A DNA stretch of 35,300 nt from an uncultured Eubacteriales bacterium. GTDB lineage: Bacteria > Bacillota > Clostridia > Oscillospirales > Acutalibacteraceae. The stretch's first letter is position 1. Each line of letters begins with the position of its first letter. Below the pieces are notes generated by a model that made no database searches, had not been told where the DNA came from, and was given only the letters and a program-made list of their open reading frames with translations. A program made the translations under genes and the position numbers. Below, piece after piece: positions 6,280-14,748 of this stretch. Location of the stretch: assembly GCA_934643185.1 (NCBI GenBank), contig CAKUBN010000020.1:1-35300 (forward strand), written 5' to 3'.

Positions 6280-6408
6280 ATGAATTTTGCGAAGCAAAGT
6301 TCATGGCGGGATTCCTACAAATTTTGCGATTTGCAGGAATTCAAAACACCGGGGATCACAAAGTGGGGTATGCTTTGTGATCTCAACACATTATGAACCG
6401 CAGGTTCA
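6280..6408 (+). repeat. Four consecutive hairpins in the importer leader
   Basis: Stems occur around 6280-6305 (CATGAA...TTCATG), 6311-6340 (TTCCTACAAA/TTTGCAGGAA), 6353-6383 (GATCACAAAG/CTTTGTGATC) and 6393-6408 (TGAACC/GGTTCA). They are separated by only a few bases and end just before the ribosome-binding site. No T runs follow, so they are more likely mRNA structure than terminators. Confidence 0.55.
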
Positions 6409-6431
6409 CAAAACAAGAGAGGTATTGTATT

Positions 6432-8447
6432 ATGAAGAAAAAGACCTTAGCTGTTCTTCTGTCGGCGGCCATGCTCGTCACCGGCATCCTGAGCGGCTGC
6501 GGTGGCGGCGGCAACACAAGCAGTGCAGCATCCTCCGGCTCCACCGACAGCACCAGCAGCGCCGCGGGTGAGTCTTCTGCTTCCGAATCTACCGGCTCCG
6601 GCACGAATGCCGCCGCAGGTCAGGTTACGGCGGTTGGCACGAACCGTGACGAAACTCTGATTGTTGAGACCCAGTCTCCGACTGACACTCCGGGCCAGTT
6701 CAACAGCTACATGAGCGGTACGTCCATGGGCTTCGGTATTCATCAGCTGATGAGCGCACATCTTTGGGAAATGGACACCGTTTCCGGTGAGCAGTTCCCT
6801 GAAATTGCAGCCGATATGGGCACCCCGAACGAAGACTTTACGGAATGGACCGTTAAGATCCGCGAAGGCATCAAGTGGTCCGACGGTGAAGACCTGAACG
6901 CAGATGACGTTGTCTTCACGTTCAACATGATCAAAGAAAACGACAAGATCGGTGCTTCCGCCGCAACCAACCTCTACATCGATAAGGTTGAGAAGGTTGA
7001 CGATTACACCGTTAAGTTTACGATGAAGGAATCCTTCCCGCGCTTTACACAGCGTTACGGCATCACCGTATGGGGCACCGATTACCGCATCGTTCCTGAG
7101 CACATTTACTCCCAGCAGGCTGACGTTACGACCTATAAGGACGAGCAGCCGGTTGTAGCAGGCCCGTACACCGTAGAAGACTACGACCCGAACGGCGACT
7201 GGATCCTCTACAAGCTCCGTGACGACTGGCAGGACAGCACCCTTGGTGTTGTAGGCGCAGACCACTACGGCTACACCGCAGATCAGGTTCCGGCTAAGTA
7301 CGTATGGTTCCGCTACCTTGGCGACTCCGCTTCCAGACAGATGCAGATGGTCAGCAACGAAGTTGACGTGCTGTGCGAAGTTACGATGGAAGAGCTTGAA
7401 GCTATGCAGGGTCAGAACGATAAGATTTCCGCATGGTACAACGAGTTCCCGTTCGCAACCGCTGATGACCCGGGCGCAAAGGGCCTCGTGTTCTCTCAGG
7501 GTCAGGGCGCTCCGTATGATAACGCCGACTTCCGTTGGGCTATCACCCTTGCACTCGATATCGACCAGATCTCCATGAACATCTTCCAGGGCGCAGGCCG
7601 TGCGGCCCCGATCCCGCTGATGAACAACACGAAGTATCTGCAGGACACCTACACCATCCCGATGCAGGATTGGCTTGAAAACTTCGAGCTTGACCTCGGC
7701 GATGGCACCACCATTAAGCCGTACGACACCGGCTATGCAAAGCGCATGGCGGAGAAGACCGGCGTAACCGGCACCGACGAAGAGCTCATCGATATGTTCG
7801 GCGCAGGCTGGTGGAAGCACGATGCAGAAGCAGCCGAAAAGCTCCTCATCAAGGCCGGCTTTGAGAAGAAGGATGACGGCTGGTACTTCAACGGTTCCAA
7901 GTTTACACTCGAACTCAGCTACCTCGCTGATACAGAAGCACAGGCTGGCCGCGGCGTTCAGGCTGCTTACAACCAGCTGCAGGCGTTCGGCCTCGATTGC
8001 ACCATTACTTCCAAGAGCTCCGCTACTTGGGACGTTGACGGTGGCCAGGGCAACTACTATCTTGCAGGTTACTGGCCGTCCGGCGGTATCATGAAGGACT
8101 TCTACTCCGCTATCAGCGGTTGGGACAGCCGCCTCATTAAGCCGCTTGGCGAGACCGGTTCCGGTCAGGGCGCTCGTTGGAACGATGAGACTGTTGATAA
8201 CATCCTCACTGAGCTTGCGAACACCGACCCGACCAGCGACAGATCCTATGAGCTGCATCAGGAATTCCTGAAGGAAGCTGTTAAGGAAATGCCGGCTATC
8301 AACTTCACGAATGGCACAAAGTTCGTTCCGACCAACAGCACATATTGGGAAGGCTACCCGAACGCCGAGAACGCTTATAACGGTCCGTGGTGGTGGTGGA
8401 GCTGCTTCAAGTACATGCTGCCGAACATTCAGCCGGTTCAGGGCTAA
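6432..8447 (+). CDS. ABC importer solute-binding lipoprotein (SBP family 5, OppA/DppA-like)
   Basis: A 671-residue extracellular binding protein anchored by a lipid. The signal peptide ends in the lipobox LSGC with the lipidated Cys at residue 23. A Gly/Ser/Thr-rich linker follows, and then the SBP_bac_5 domain (WTVKIREGIKWSDGEDLNADDVVFTF). The start at 6432 follows GAGAGG; an upstream ATG at 6393 would bury the signal peptide. It is the first gene of the operon with both permeases and both ATPases. Family members bind peptides or oligosaccharides. The C-terminal YWEGYPNAENAYNGPWWWW stretch resembles the oligosaccharide-binding branch, but that is my inference. Codon use (GTT, GCT, CGT) suggests high expression. 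Confidence 0.92.
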   Translation: MKKKTLAVLLSAAMLVTGILSGCGGGGNTSSAASSGSTDSTSSAAGESSASESTGSGTNAAAGQVTAVGTNRDETLIVETQSPTDTPGQFNSYMSGTSMGFGIHQLMSAHLWEMDTVSGEQFPEIAADMGTPNEDFTEWTVKIREGIKWSDGEDLNADDVVFTFNMIKENDKIGASAATNLYIDKVEKVDDYTVKFTMKESFPRFTQRYGITVWGTDYRIVPEHIYSQQADVTTYKDEQPVVAGPYTVEDYDPNGDWILYKLRDDWQDSTLGVVGADHYGYTADQVPAKYVWFRYLGDSASRQMQMVSNEVDVLCEVTMEELEAMQGQNDKISAWYNEFPFATADDPGAKGLVFSQGQGAPYDNADFRWAITLALDIDQISMNIFQGAGRAAPIPLMNNTKYLQDTYTIPMQDWLENFELDLGDGTTIKPYDTGYAKRMAEKTGVTGTDEELIDMFGAGWWKHDAEAAEKLLIKAGFEKKDDGWYFNGSKFTLELSYLADTEAQAGRGVQAAYNQLQAFGLDCTITSKSSATWDVDGGQGNYYLAGYWPSGGIMKDFYSAISGWDSRLIKPLGETGSGQGARWNDETVDNILTELANTDPTSDRSYELHQEFLKEAVKEMPAINFTNGTKFVPTNSTYWEGYPNAENAYNGPWWWWSCFKYMLPNIQPVQG

Positions 8448-8503
8448 TTTGATAGCTTGAATACTTGGAGAGAATCCAATAGCACTAATCTGAAATGATC
8501 TGA

Positions 8504-8556
8504 AGAGGATGAGGGCGTGTGCCGAATACCCATGACCACGTCCGTCATCCTCTTTC
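8504..8556 (+). terminator. Partial terminator / processing hairpin between binding protein and permease
   Basis: AGAGGATGA...GGCGTG (8504-8519) pairs with CACGTCC.GTCATCCTCT (8537-8553) with small mismatches, followed by TTTC. Such stems after a binding-protein gene usually protect its mRNA and let fewer polymerases reach the permease genes. Confidence 0.55.
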
Positions 8557-8610
8557 TCATTTCCCCAAATATCCTGTTGTAATTTGTCTATAAGATAAGG
8601 AAGTGTGGCT

Positions 8611-9609
8611 GTGAAATTCAAAACATTCTTTTTACAGCGTATCCTTGCGTGGGCGTTGACGATCTTGATCGGCGTTACGTTCATCTTCTTCATCCCGCGT
8701 ATGTTCCCTTCCGATCCTGTTGAGAACATGATCGCCCAGATGCAATCCCGTTCCGGCAACATGGATCCGGGAGAAATGGAAGCGCTACGTCAACAACTTA
8801 GAATTCAATTCGGTCTCGATGGTACTCTTCTTGAGCAGTATGGCTACTTCCTGCTGCATGGCCTTTTGCAGTTTGACTTTGGCCCGTCTTTGATGAGCTA
8901 TCCGGAGCCGGTTACCTCTATTATCGGTCGTAACCTGCCGTACACCCTCGGTTTGTCCTTGACCACCACGCTGCTTGCATGGATCATCGGCAACTTCATC
9001 GGTTTGCTTGCAGGTTTCCGTAAGAACAAGACATCCTCTAAAATCCTTGAAGGCATCGCGATCTGCATTTACCCGATCCCGTACTTCCTGGTCGCTCTTG
9101 TTCTGCAGATTGTCTTCGCGTTCGTCCTCGGCTGGTTCCCAATCCAGACAACGCTGCTTACCCGCGGCACGTTCGCACAGTGGCTCGGTTCGCTTCTGAA
9201 AGCGTCCGTTCTGCCGGGCATCTCCATGCTGCTGCTCGGCACAGGCTGGTGGATTATCTCCATGAAGTCCCTTGCCGGCACGACCTCCGAAGAAGACTTC
9301 GTTCTGTATGCCCGTTACCGTGGCATTTCCGAAGCGAGGATCGGTACGAGCTACGTTTTCCGTAACTCCATCCTGACCCAGATCACGGCTTTGGCCATGA
9401 GCCTCGGCGGCGTTTTCGGCGGTTCCATCATGACAGAGATCATCTTCGGTTACCCGGGTGTCGGTACGCTGATCCAGAATGCGATTTTGCAGTCCGACTA
9501 CAACATGATCCTCGGATGTATCACAATTTCCATCGTGGCGATTTCCACGGCGACGTTGGTTGTTGACCTTATATATCCGTTCATCGACCCGAGAATTCGT
9601 TACGGTTGA
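8611..9609 (+). CDS. ABC importer permease, OppB/DppB type
   Basis: A 332-residue inner subunit of the importer. It has an N-terminal membrane helix (ILAWALTILIGVTFIFFIPRMFP), a short extracytoplasmic region typical of OppB, and then five more helices. The permease signature around LAGTTSEEDFVLYARYRGISEARI contacts the ATPases. It ends in DLIYPFIDPRIRYG, a standard OppB terminus. The GTG at 8611 lies 7 nt after AGGAAG; the GTG at 8605 is closer and less likely. It sits 17 bases before the second permease gene. Confidence 0.9.
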   Translation: MKFKTFFLQRILAWALTILIGVTFIFFIPRMFPSDPVENMIAQMQSRSGNMDPGEMEALRQQLRIQFGLDGTLLEQYGYFLLHGLLQFDFGPSLMSYPEPVTSIIGRNLPYTLGLSLTTTLLAWIIGNFIGLLAGFRKNKTSSKILEGIAICIYPIPYFLVALVLQIVFAFVLGWFPIQTTLLTRGTFAQWLGSLLKASVLPGISMLLLGTGWWIISMKSLAGTTSEEDFVLYARYRGISEARIGTSYVFRNSILTQITALAMSLGGVFGGSIMTEIIFGYPGVGTLIQNAILQSDYNMILGCITISIVAISTATLVVDLIYPFIDPRIRYG

Positions 9610-9626
9610 TAAGGAGGGAAGTTGTA

Positions 9627-10472
9627 ATGAAAAAATTTGCAAAATTTTGGAAAGCAGCCAACTTCCGCCTGAAGTTCGGTCTTATCGTGACCCTGATATT
9701 CCTTATCATCGGTTTCGTTGTTTACTATGTACCGCACGTGAACCCGTTCACGTTCAATACCTACCCGAATAAGCTGGGGGCTTCCGCAGAACACTGGCTG
9801 GGCACCACCAGTATGGGTCAGGACGTTGTGTGGCTGCTGATTGAAGCTATCCACAACTCGCTCGTCATCGGTCTCATCGTGGCATTCCTCGGCACGGTCG
9901 TCGGTGTTTTTGTCGGTTTGCTTTCCGGTTTTGCCGGTGGCCTTTTAGACCGCGTGCTGATGATTATTACGGATACGTTCGTTGTTATTCCGTCTCTGCC
10001 GATCCTCATCATGATGACCTCCCTGATGAAGGGCAGCTCTACCACGGTCGTAATGGCTCTTGTGCTTGCCATGTTCGCATGGGCTTGGCCGAGCCGCCAG
10101 ATCCGTTCCATGGCGCTGAGCATTAAAGAGCGCGACTTTATCCACACGGCGAAGTTCTCCGGCGAAAGCACGGTGCAGATCGTTGTGACGGAGATTCTGC
10201 CGTATGCGCTGACCTGGTCGCTCTCCAACTTTATGAACGCTACGCTTTCCGCTATCGGTTCCGAGTCGAGCCTTGCTGTTCTGGGTCTTTCCCCCGGCAA
10301 CCTTGTCTCCCTCGGTAACATGATTCAGTGGGCAAGAAGCTACAACGCAATTTTCAACAAGCAGTATCTCTGGATCGGCGCACCGATCGTTGCAACGGTT
10401 ATTCTGTTTGTCGGCCTGTTCTTACTCATTACGGGCTATAACGATTACTTATCCATGAAGAGAGGCAGGTAA
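9627..10472 (+). CDS. ABC importer permease, OppC/DppC type
   Basis: A 281-residue partner permease. One N-terminal helix (LIVTLIFLIIGFVVYYVPHV) is followed by a BPD_transp_1 domain with the EAA-like segment SIKERDFIHTAKFSGESTVQIVVTEILP. AAGGAGGG is 8 nt before ATG 9627. A longer frame from 9606 begins before the Shine-Dalgarno and is rejected. With the OppB-type subunit it forms the transmembrane channel. Confidence 0.9.
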   Translation: MKKFAKFWKAANFRLKFGLIVTLIFLIIGFVVYYVPHVNPFTFNTYPNKLGASAEHWLGTTSMGQDVVWLLIEAIHNSLVIGLIVAFLGTVVGVFVGLLSGFAGGLLDRVLMIITDTFVVIPSLPILIMMTSLMKGSSTTVVMALVLAMFAWAWPSRQIRSMALSIKERDFIHTAKFSGESTVQIVVTEILPYALTWSLSNFMNATLSAIGSESSLAVLGLSPGNLVSLGNMIQWARSYNAIFNKQYLWIGAPIVATVILFVGLFLLITGYNDYLSMKRGR

Positions 10473-10477
10473 CGAAT

Positions 10478-11458
10478 ATGTTAAAAGTCGAAAATCTGTC
10501 CACTTCTTACAAGCTCATCGACGGTGACGTTCACGTCCTTAACGACCTGAACTTTGAGATCCACGATAACGAGATATTCGGCATCGCCGGTGAATCCGGC
10601 TGCGGCAAGACCACACTGCTGAAGACCCTCTACGATATTATCGAGTTCCCGCTGGAGATCGACAAAGGTAAGGTTATCCTCAGCGGCGAAAAGAATGGAC
10701 AACCCTTCTCCTTTGAATCCGGCAACATTCAGAAGACCTGGTGGAACAACATTTCTTACGTTCCGCAGGCTGCGCAGAGCGTTCTGAACCCGATCGTTCG
10801 CCTGAAAAAGCAGTTTTTGGATTCTATCCCGCAGGAAGACCGCAAGAATGAGACGAAAGAGCAGACCCTTGCTCGCGTTGCGCAGTACCTTGAGGAACTG
10901 AACCTTTCCCCGGATATTCTGGAATCTTATCCGTTCCAGCTTTCCGGCGGTATGCGCCAGCGCGTTATCATTGCACTTGCGACTTTTATGTCCCCGAACG
11001 TTGTGCTTGCCGACGAACCGACCACCGCTCTGGACGTTGTTGTGCAGAAGGGTATTTTGAAGATGCTGATGCGTTTGCAGAAGCAGCTGAAAAACACCAT
11101 GGTCATCGTCAGCCACGATATGGGCGTTCATTACCAGATCACGGACCGCATGGCGATCATGTACTCCGGCAGCATCATCGAGCTTGGCCCGACCGATGCG
11201 ATCTTTAATGACCCGATCCATCCGTATACAAAGATGCTGGTCGACTCTCTGCCGCGCGTTGGCGATAAGAGCCAGAAGGTCGGTATTCCGGGTCGTCCGC
11301 CAGCACTGAAGAACCCGCCTCCGGGATGCCGTTTCGCAGCACGCTGCCCGCATGCTACGGACCGCTGCCGCCAGGAGATCCCGGAGTTCATCGAAGTTAA
11401 GCCGGGCCGCTTTGCAGCCTGCCATTTGCTGAAGAAGGAGGGAGAGAAGAATGGCTGA
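10478..11458 (+). CDS. ABC importer ATPase, OppD/DppD type
   Basis: A 326-residue ATP-binding subunit that powers import from the cytoplasmic face. Walker A is GESGCGKTT (38-46), the ABC signature LSGGMRQRV (155-163), Walker B VVLADE (175-180) and the H-loop His 213. The C-terminal extension PGCRFAARCPHATDRC is the oligopeptide/dipeptide ABC C-terminal module. Its start is 5 bases after the permease stop, and its end overlaps the next ATPase by 8 bases, so the two are translationally coupled. Confidence 0.93.
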   Translation: MLKVENLSTSYKLIDGDVHVLNDLNFEIHDNEIFGIAGESGCGKTTLLKTLYDIIEFPLEIDKGKVILSGEKNGQPFSFESGNIQKTWWNNISYVPQAAQSVLNPIVRLKKQFLDSIPQEDRKNETKEQTLARVAQYLEELNLSPDILESYPFQLSGGMRQRVIIALATFMSPNVVLADEPTTALDVVVQKGILKMLMRLQKQLKNTMVIVSHDMGVHYQITDRMAIMYSGSIIELGPTDAIFNDPIHPYTKMLVDSLPRVGDKSQKVGIPGRPPALKNPPPGCRFAARCPHATDRCRQEIPEFIEVKPGRFAACHLLKKEGEKNG

Positions 11459-12434
11459 TAAATTGCTTGAGATCAAGGGCGTCAGCAAGATCTTCCGCGT
11501 AGGCGGTATGATCCGCGGCAAAAAGCTTGTTGCCGTTGACGACGTTACGCTTTCCATCGACAACGATAAGCCGGTCATCCTCTCCGTTGTTGGCGAATCC
11601 GGCTGCGGCAAGTCCACGCTGTGTAAGATGGTCCTGCGCCTGCACAACCCGGATATGGGCGACATTGTGCTGGACGGCAAATCTTACCTCGATAAGAAAA
11701 GCTACAACGCAAAGCAGTTCAAGCTGGACGTGCAGCCGATCTTCCAGAACCCGTATGAGTCTTTCTCCGCACGTAAGCCGGTAGACTCTTACCTGTTCAA
11801 CACGGCGCTGCGCCTTGGCATTGCGAAAAACAAAGCAGAAGCTACAAACCTTGTAGATGAAGCCCTGAAGAGCGTCGGTCTCTCTCTGGCGGTCGTGAAG
11901 GGCAAATACCCCACCCAGTTCTCCGGCGGCGAGCTGCAGCGTGTTTCCATTGCGCGTGCGCTCATCACCCGCCCGAAGCTGATTATCGCCGACGAACCGG
12001 TTGCTGCTATCGATGCTTCCATGAAAATGAACATCGTCAACCTGTTCAAGGAGCTGAAGGATAAGTACAAGGTCTCCTTTATCTACATCACCCATGACCT
12101 TTCCACGGCTTACTATGTATCGGATTACATTGCAACGCTGTACCGCGGCTGCCTCATTGAGTATGGCCCGGCAAAGGAGATCATGGACGAGCCTGCACAC
12201 CCGTACACCGAGCTTTTGATGAGCGCTGTGCCGCGCATCGGCGACAAGTGGGCGGATGACGACATGGCGATGCCGGATATGGAGTCCAAGGAATATTCCA
12301 TCACCTACTGCAAGTTCGCACCGCGCTGCCCCTATGCGACGGACGAATGCAGAAAGTCGCGCCCGGGCGAGACCTATCTGAACGACGTCAGAAAGGTCAT
12401 GTGCTTCCACCCGCTGATCGGGGCGAAGAAGTAA
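11451..12434 (+). CDS. ABC importer ATPase, OppF/DppF type
   Basis: A 327-residue second ATPase that pairs with the OppD-type subunit. Walker A is GESGCGKST (48-56), the signature FSGGELQRV (157-165) and Walker B LIIADE (177-182). The usual PVAAID replaces PTSALD. The C-terminal CKFAPRCPYATDEC module is present. It is the last gene of the operon, followed by a strong terminator. Confidence 0.93.
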   Translation: MADKLLEIKGVSKIFRVGGMIRGKKLVAVDDVTLSIDNDKPVILSVVGESGCGKSTLCKMVLRLHNPDMGDIVLDGKSYLDKKSYNAKQFKLDVQPIFQNPYESFSARKPVDSYLFNTALRLGIAKNKAEATNLVDEALKSVGLSLAVVKGKYPTQFSGGELQRVSIARALITRPKLIIADEPVAAIDASMKMNIVNLFKELKDKYKVSFIYITHDLSTAYYVSDYIATLYRGCLIEYGPAKEIMDEPAHPYTELLMSAVPRIGDKWADDDMAMPDMESKEYSITYCKFAPRCPYATDECRKSRPGETYLNDVRKVMCFHPLIGAKK

Positions 12435-12475
12435 TGCCCCTGCGCACGTAACTGAATAAACAAGTTACACTTGCC

Positions 12476-12552
12476 GACCCCCTGAAGGCCCGCAAAGCCG
12501 ACGTTTCCTCCGTCATTGCTTTGCGGTGCATCAGGGGGTCAAATTTTTGTTT
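12476..12552 (+). terminator. Terminator of the importer operon
   Basis: GACCCCCTGA (12476-12485) pairs with TCAGGGGGTC (12531-12540). Inside it CCGCAAAGC pairs with GCTTTGCGG. AAATTTTTGTTTT follows. Confidence 0.85.
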
Positions 12553-12623
12553 TGCGAGCGATGAAAATGTCGAAAACATGTCGGAATTGTTATAAAAAGC
12601 GGGCAAATTCGACGGAATAAGGA

Positions 12624-12652
12624 TTGAAGTCTATTGTGAAATGCGGTATACT
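12624..12652 (+). promoter_or_regulatory. Sigma-A promoter of the MATE gene
   Basis: TTGAAG (12624-12629), a 17-nt spacer, and TATACT (12647-12652). The transcription start should be near 12659. Confidence 0.75.
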
Positions 12653-12660
12653 AATGCCAA

Positions 12661-12690
12661 AGCGCCGCGTTGGGTACGGCGCTGATTTTT
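12661..12690 (+). terminator. Hairpin plus T run at the 5' end of the MATE transcript
   Basis: AGCGCCG (12661-12667) pairs with CGGCGCT (12677-12683), then GATTTTTA. It is only a few bases after the expected transcription start, so it is an attenuator or a 5' protective stem. Confidence 0.5.
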
Positions 12691-12733
12691 ACGGCACAGG
12701 CCGAATTTTTTATGTTTTGGGGAGAAAGTACTC

Positions 12734-14152
12734 ATGAAAACGAAATCACGCTTTGCGTGGAAACAATTTCTGAAGAACCTTGCGATCATCGCGATACCGG
12801 TGGCGCTGCAGAACATGCTGACGACGACCGGCAGCATGATCGACACCATGATGATCGCGCCGCTGGGTGAAACGACCGTGGGCGCGGTTGGACTGTGCGC
12901 GCAGTTTTCCTCGCTGATGTTTGCCGGGTACTGGGGCTTTTTTGGCGGCGGCATGCTGTTTTTCTCGCAATATTGGGGCGCGCAGGATGATGACGGCATC
13001 GACCATTCCTACGGCCTGACGCTGACCTGCATGATGATCGTTGGCCTTACGTTTGGCGCCTTTGCGATTTTTGCGCCGGAAACGGTCATGAAGCTCTATA
13101 CGGATAAGGAGAGCATTCAGGTGATCGGCACGGAATACCTGCGTATCATCGGCTTTGGCTACCCGGTGCAGGTATTCTCCATGGCGATGAGCGCTTTGCT
13201 GCGCTCTACGGAGCGCGTGCGTATTCCGCTGTTTGCGTCAATCGCCTCGGTAGCATCGAATATTTTTCTTAACTGGGTGTTCATTTACGGAAAGTTCGGC
13301 TTGCCGGAGATGGGCGTGCGCGGCGCGGCGCTGGCAACATCCTTGGCGGCGGTTATCAACGTTTTGGTCATTTTGATTTTGGCGCGTGCGCAGAAGTACC
13401 CGTATCTGTTCCACTTTAAAAAGCATTTCCGCTGGAATAAGAAGCAGGTGAAAATCTACTTCGTCAAGTGCTTTCCCATCATCTGCAACGAAGTGCTCAT
13501 CGGCGTGGGCAACATGGTTATCAACGTTGTTTTGGGCAGACAGTCCGAACAGGCCATTGCGGCCATCGCGGTGTTCCGCACGCTGGAGGGCATGGTCATC
13601 AGCTTCTTTGCCGGTTTCTCAAATGCGGCTTCCGTTTTGGTCGGCACATGCGTGGGCTCCGGCGAGTTGGACGCAGCCTACGAGCGCGCAAAACGCCTTG
13701 TGTTCCTGTGCGGCAGCACGATTTTGTGCGTATGTCTGGTGCTGCTCGGTATCCACAAGCCGCTGCTTTCCGCGATGAGTCTTTCCGGCGAATCGATGGA
13801 GATCGGTTCGCACATGCTGATGATTTACTGCGTGGCGGCGGTTATTCGCATGTGCAACTGGGTGCAGAACGATACGTATAGAGCCGCGGGCGACGCGGCG
13901 TTCGGCACAATCCGCGAAATTGCGTTTATGTACGCGATGGTGCTGCCGCTGGTGTGCCTGACGGGCCTTGTGTGGAAAGCGCCGTTCCTCATTGTGTTTG
14001 CGTGCTGCTATATCGATGAGCCGATTCGTCTTATTTTGATGCAGCGGCATATGTACTCCGGCAAATGGGTGCGCCCCGTTACGCCGCAGGGCATGGAAGC
14101 GCTGCCGGCGTTCAGGGAAAAGCATGGGCACCATAAGAAGCAGGCGGCGTAA
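12734..14152 (+). CDS. MATE family multidrug/metabolite exporter
   Basis: A 472-residue integral membrane antiporter of the MATE family, expected to export cationic compounds using Na+ or H+. About 12 membrane helices are visible as two similar halves. The N-terminal half has IAIPVALQNMLTTTGSMIDTMMIAPLGETTVGAVG, typical of MATE proteins. GGGGAGAAAG precedes ATG 12734. It is monocistronic, with its own promoter and a downstream hairpin array ending in a terminator-like stem. The substrate cannot be predicted. Confidence 0.9.
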   Translation: MKTKSRFAWKQFLKNLAIIAIPVALQNMLTTTGSMIDTMMIAPLGETTVGAVGLCAQFSSLMFAGYWGFFGGGMLFFSQYWGAQDDDGIDHSYGLTLTCMMIVGLTFGAFAIFAPETVMKLYTDKESIQVIGTEYLRIIGFGYPVQVFSMAMSALLRSTERVRIPLFASIASVASNIFLNWVFIYGKFGLPEMGVRGAALATSLAAVINVLVILILARAQKYPYLFHFKKHFRWNKKQVKIYFVKCFPIICNEVLIGVGNMVINVVLGRQSEQAIAAIAVFRTLEGMVISFFAGFSNAASVLVGTCVGSGELDAAYERAKRLVFLCGSTILCVCLVLLGIHKPLLSAMSLSGESMEIGSHMLMIYCVAAVIRMCNWVQNDTYRAAGDAAFGTIREIAFMYAMVLPLVCLTGLVWKAPFLIVFACCYIDEPIRLILMQRHMYSGKWVRPVTPQGMEALPAFREKHGHHKKQAA

Positions 14153-14159
14153 AGTTTCG

Positions 14160-14412
14160 CAAAGCTTGCGGTAACGATAGCGGAGCGACGAATGAAGTTT
14201 CGCCCGCCTTTTCAATAGGCGAAAGTCGAACGTATACGTTCGACTTGGGGTCATCGGGGCGGAGCCCTGAGTCGCCATTCGCAAATGGCGAAATCCTGTT
14301 GCGTTCACAAAAACTAGGAAGGTAGTTTTGAATGTCCGGGGGACATTCAAAATGTAGGGAACCCAGTTGCATGGGTTCCCTGAAAGGGCGGTCACAAGAC
14401 CGCCCTTTTATA
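14160..14412. repeat. Mosaic hairpin array with terminator-like last stem
   Basis: Successive perfect stems: AAGTCGAACGTA|TACGTTCGACTT (14223-14246, a 24-bp palindrome), GTCGCCATT...AATGGCGA (about 14271-14291), GAATGTCC/GGACATTC (about 14329-14348), AGGGAACCCA/TGGGTTCCCT (14356-14381) and AAAGGGCGGT/ACCGCCCTTT (14383-14408), then TATATATA. The last stem can end the MATE transcript. Several modules recur at 16920 and 29760-29861. Confidence 0.75.
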
Positions 14413-14516
14413 TATATACGCAGGTTTTAGCAAAGAAAAAGTATCGCGAGTTTTTAAATACGCAAGTTGTACAAATCACCTTGAAAATGCATAAAACACA
14501 AGCTCAATAAGAGAAA

Positions 14517-14709
14517 ATCCTCTCCCGGCTACGCCGGGAGAGGATAAATTATATTAGTAGGCAAAAGGTGTTTCGAGCTTTGCGAAGCTCGACCAAGGGC
14601 GTTGCCCTTGGATTCCACCAACTTTTTGAAAAAAGTTGGATCAAAAACTTTTAGCGTTGCGGCGTTGTGGTTTACGGCGCTTTGAGTAAGATTTTTAACC
14701 GCGCTTACC
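14517..14709. repeat. Mosaic hairpin array
   Basis: A 13-bp stem ATCCTCTCCCGGC/GCCGGGAGAGGAT (14517-14545) is followed by CGAGCT/AGCTCG (about 14574-14591), CCAAGGGC/GCCCTTGG (14593-14611), CCAACTTTTT/AAAAAGTTGG (14618-14639) and the tail AGATTTTTAACCGCGCTTACC. The 14566-14653 part recurs at 18991-19078, and its first two modules are inverted at 16953-16990. Confidence 0.75.
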
Positions 14710-14715
14710 AATAGA

Positions 14716-14740
14716 AAAGGGCTTCCTTTCGGAAGCCCTC
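14716..14740 (-). terminator. Terminator of the isomerase/epimerase-like gene
   Basis: GGGCTTCC and GGAAGCCC pair around TTTC. On the minus strand the stem is followed by CTTTTCTATT. Confidence 0.75.
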
Positions 14741-14748
14741 GCTTTATC

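Noticed and set aside
6447..8762. 771-codon minus-strand ORF opposite the binding protein
   Set aside because: Shadow frame; the plus strand carries a clear lipoprotein with domain match.
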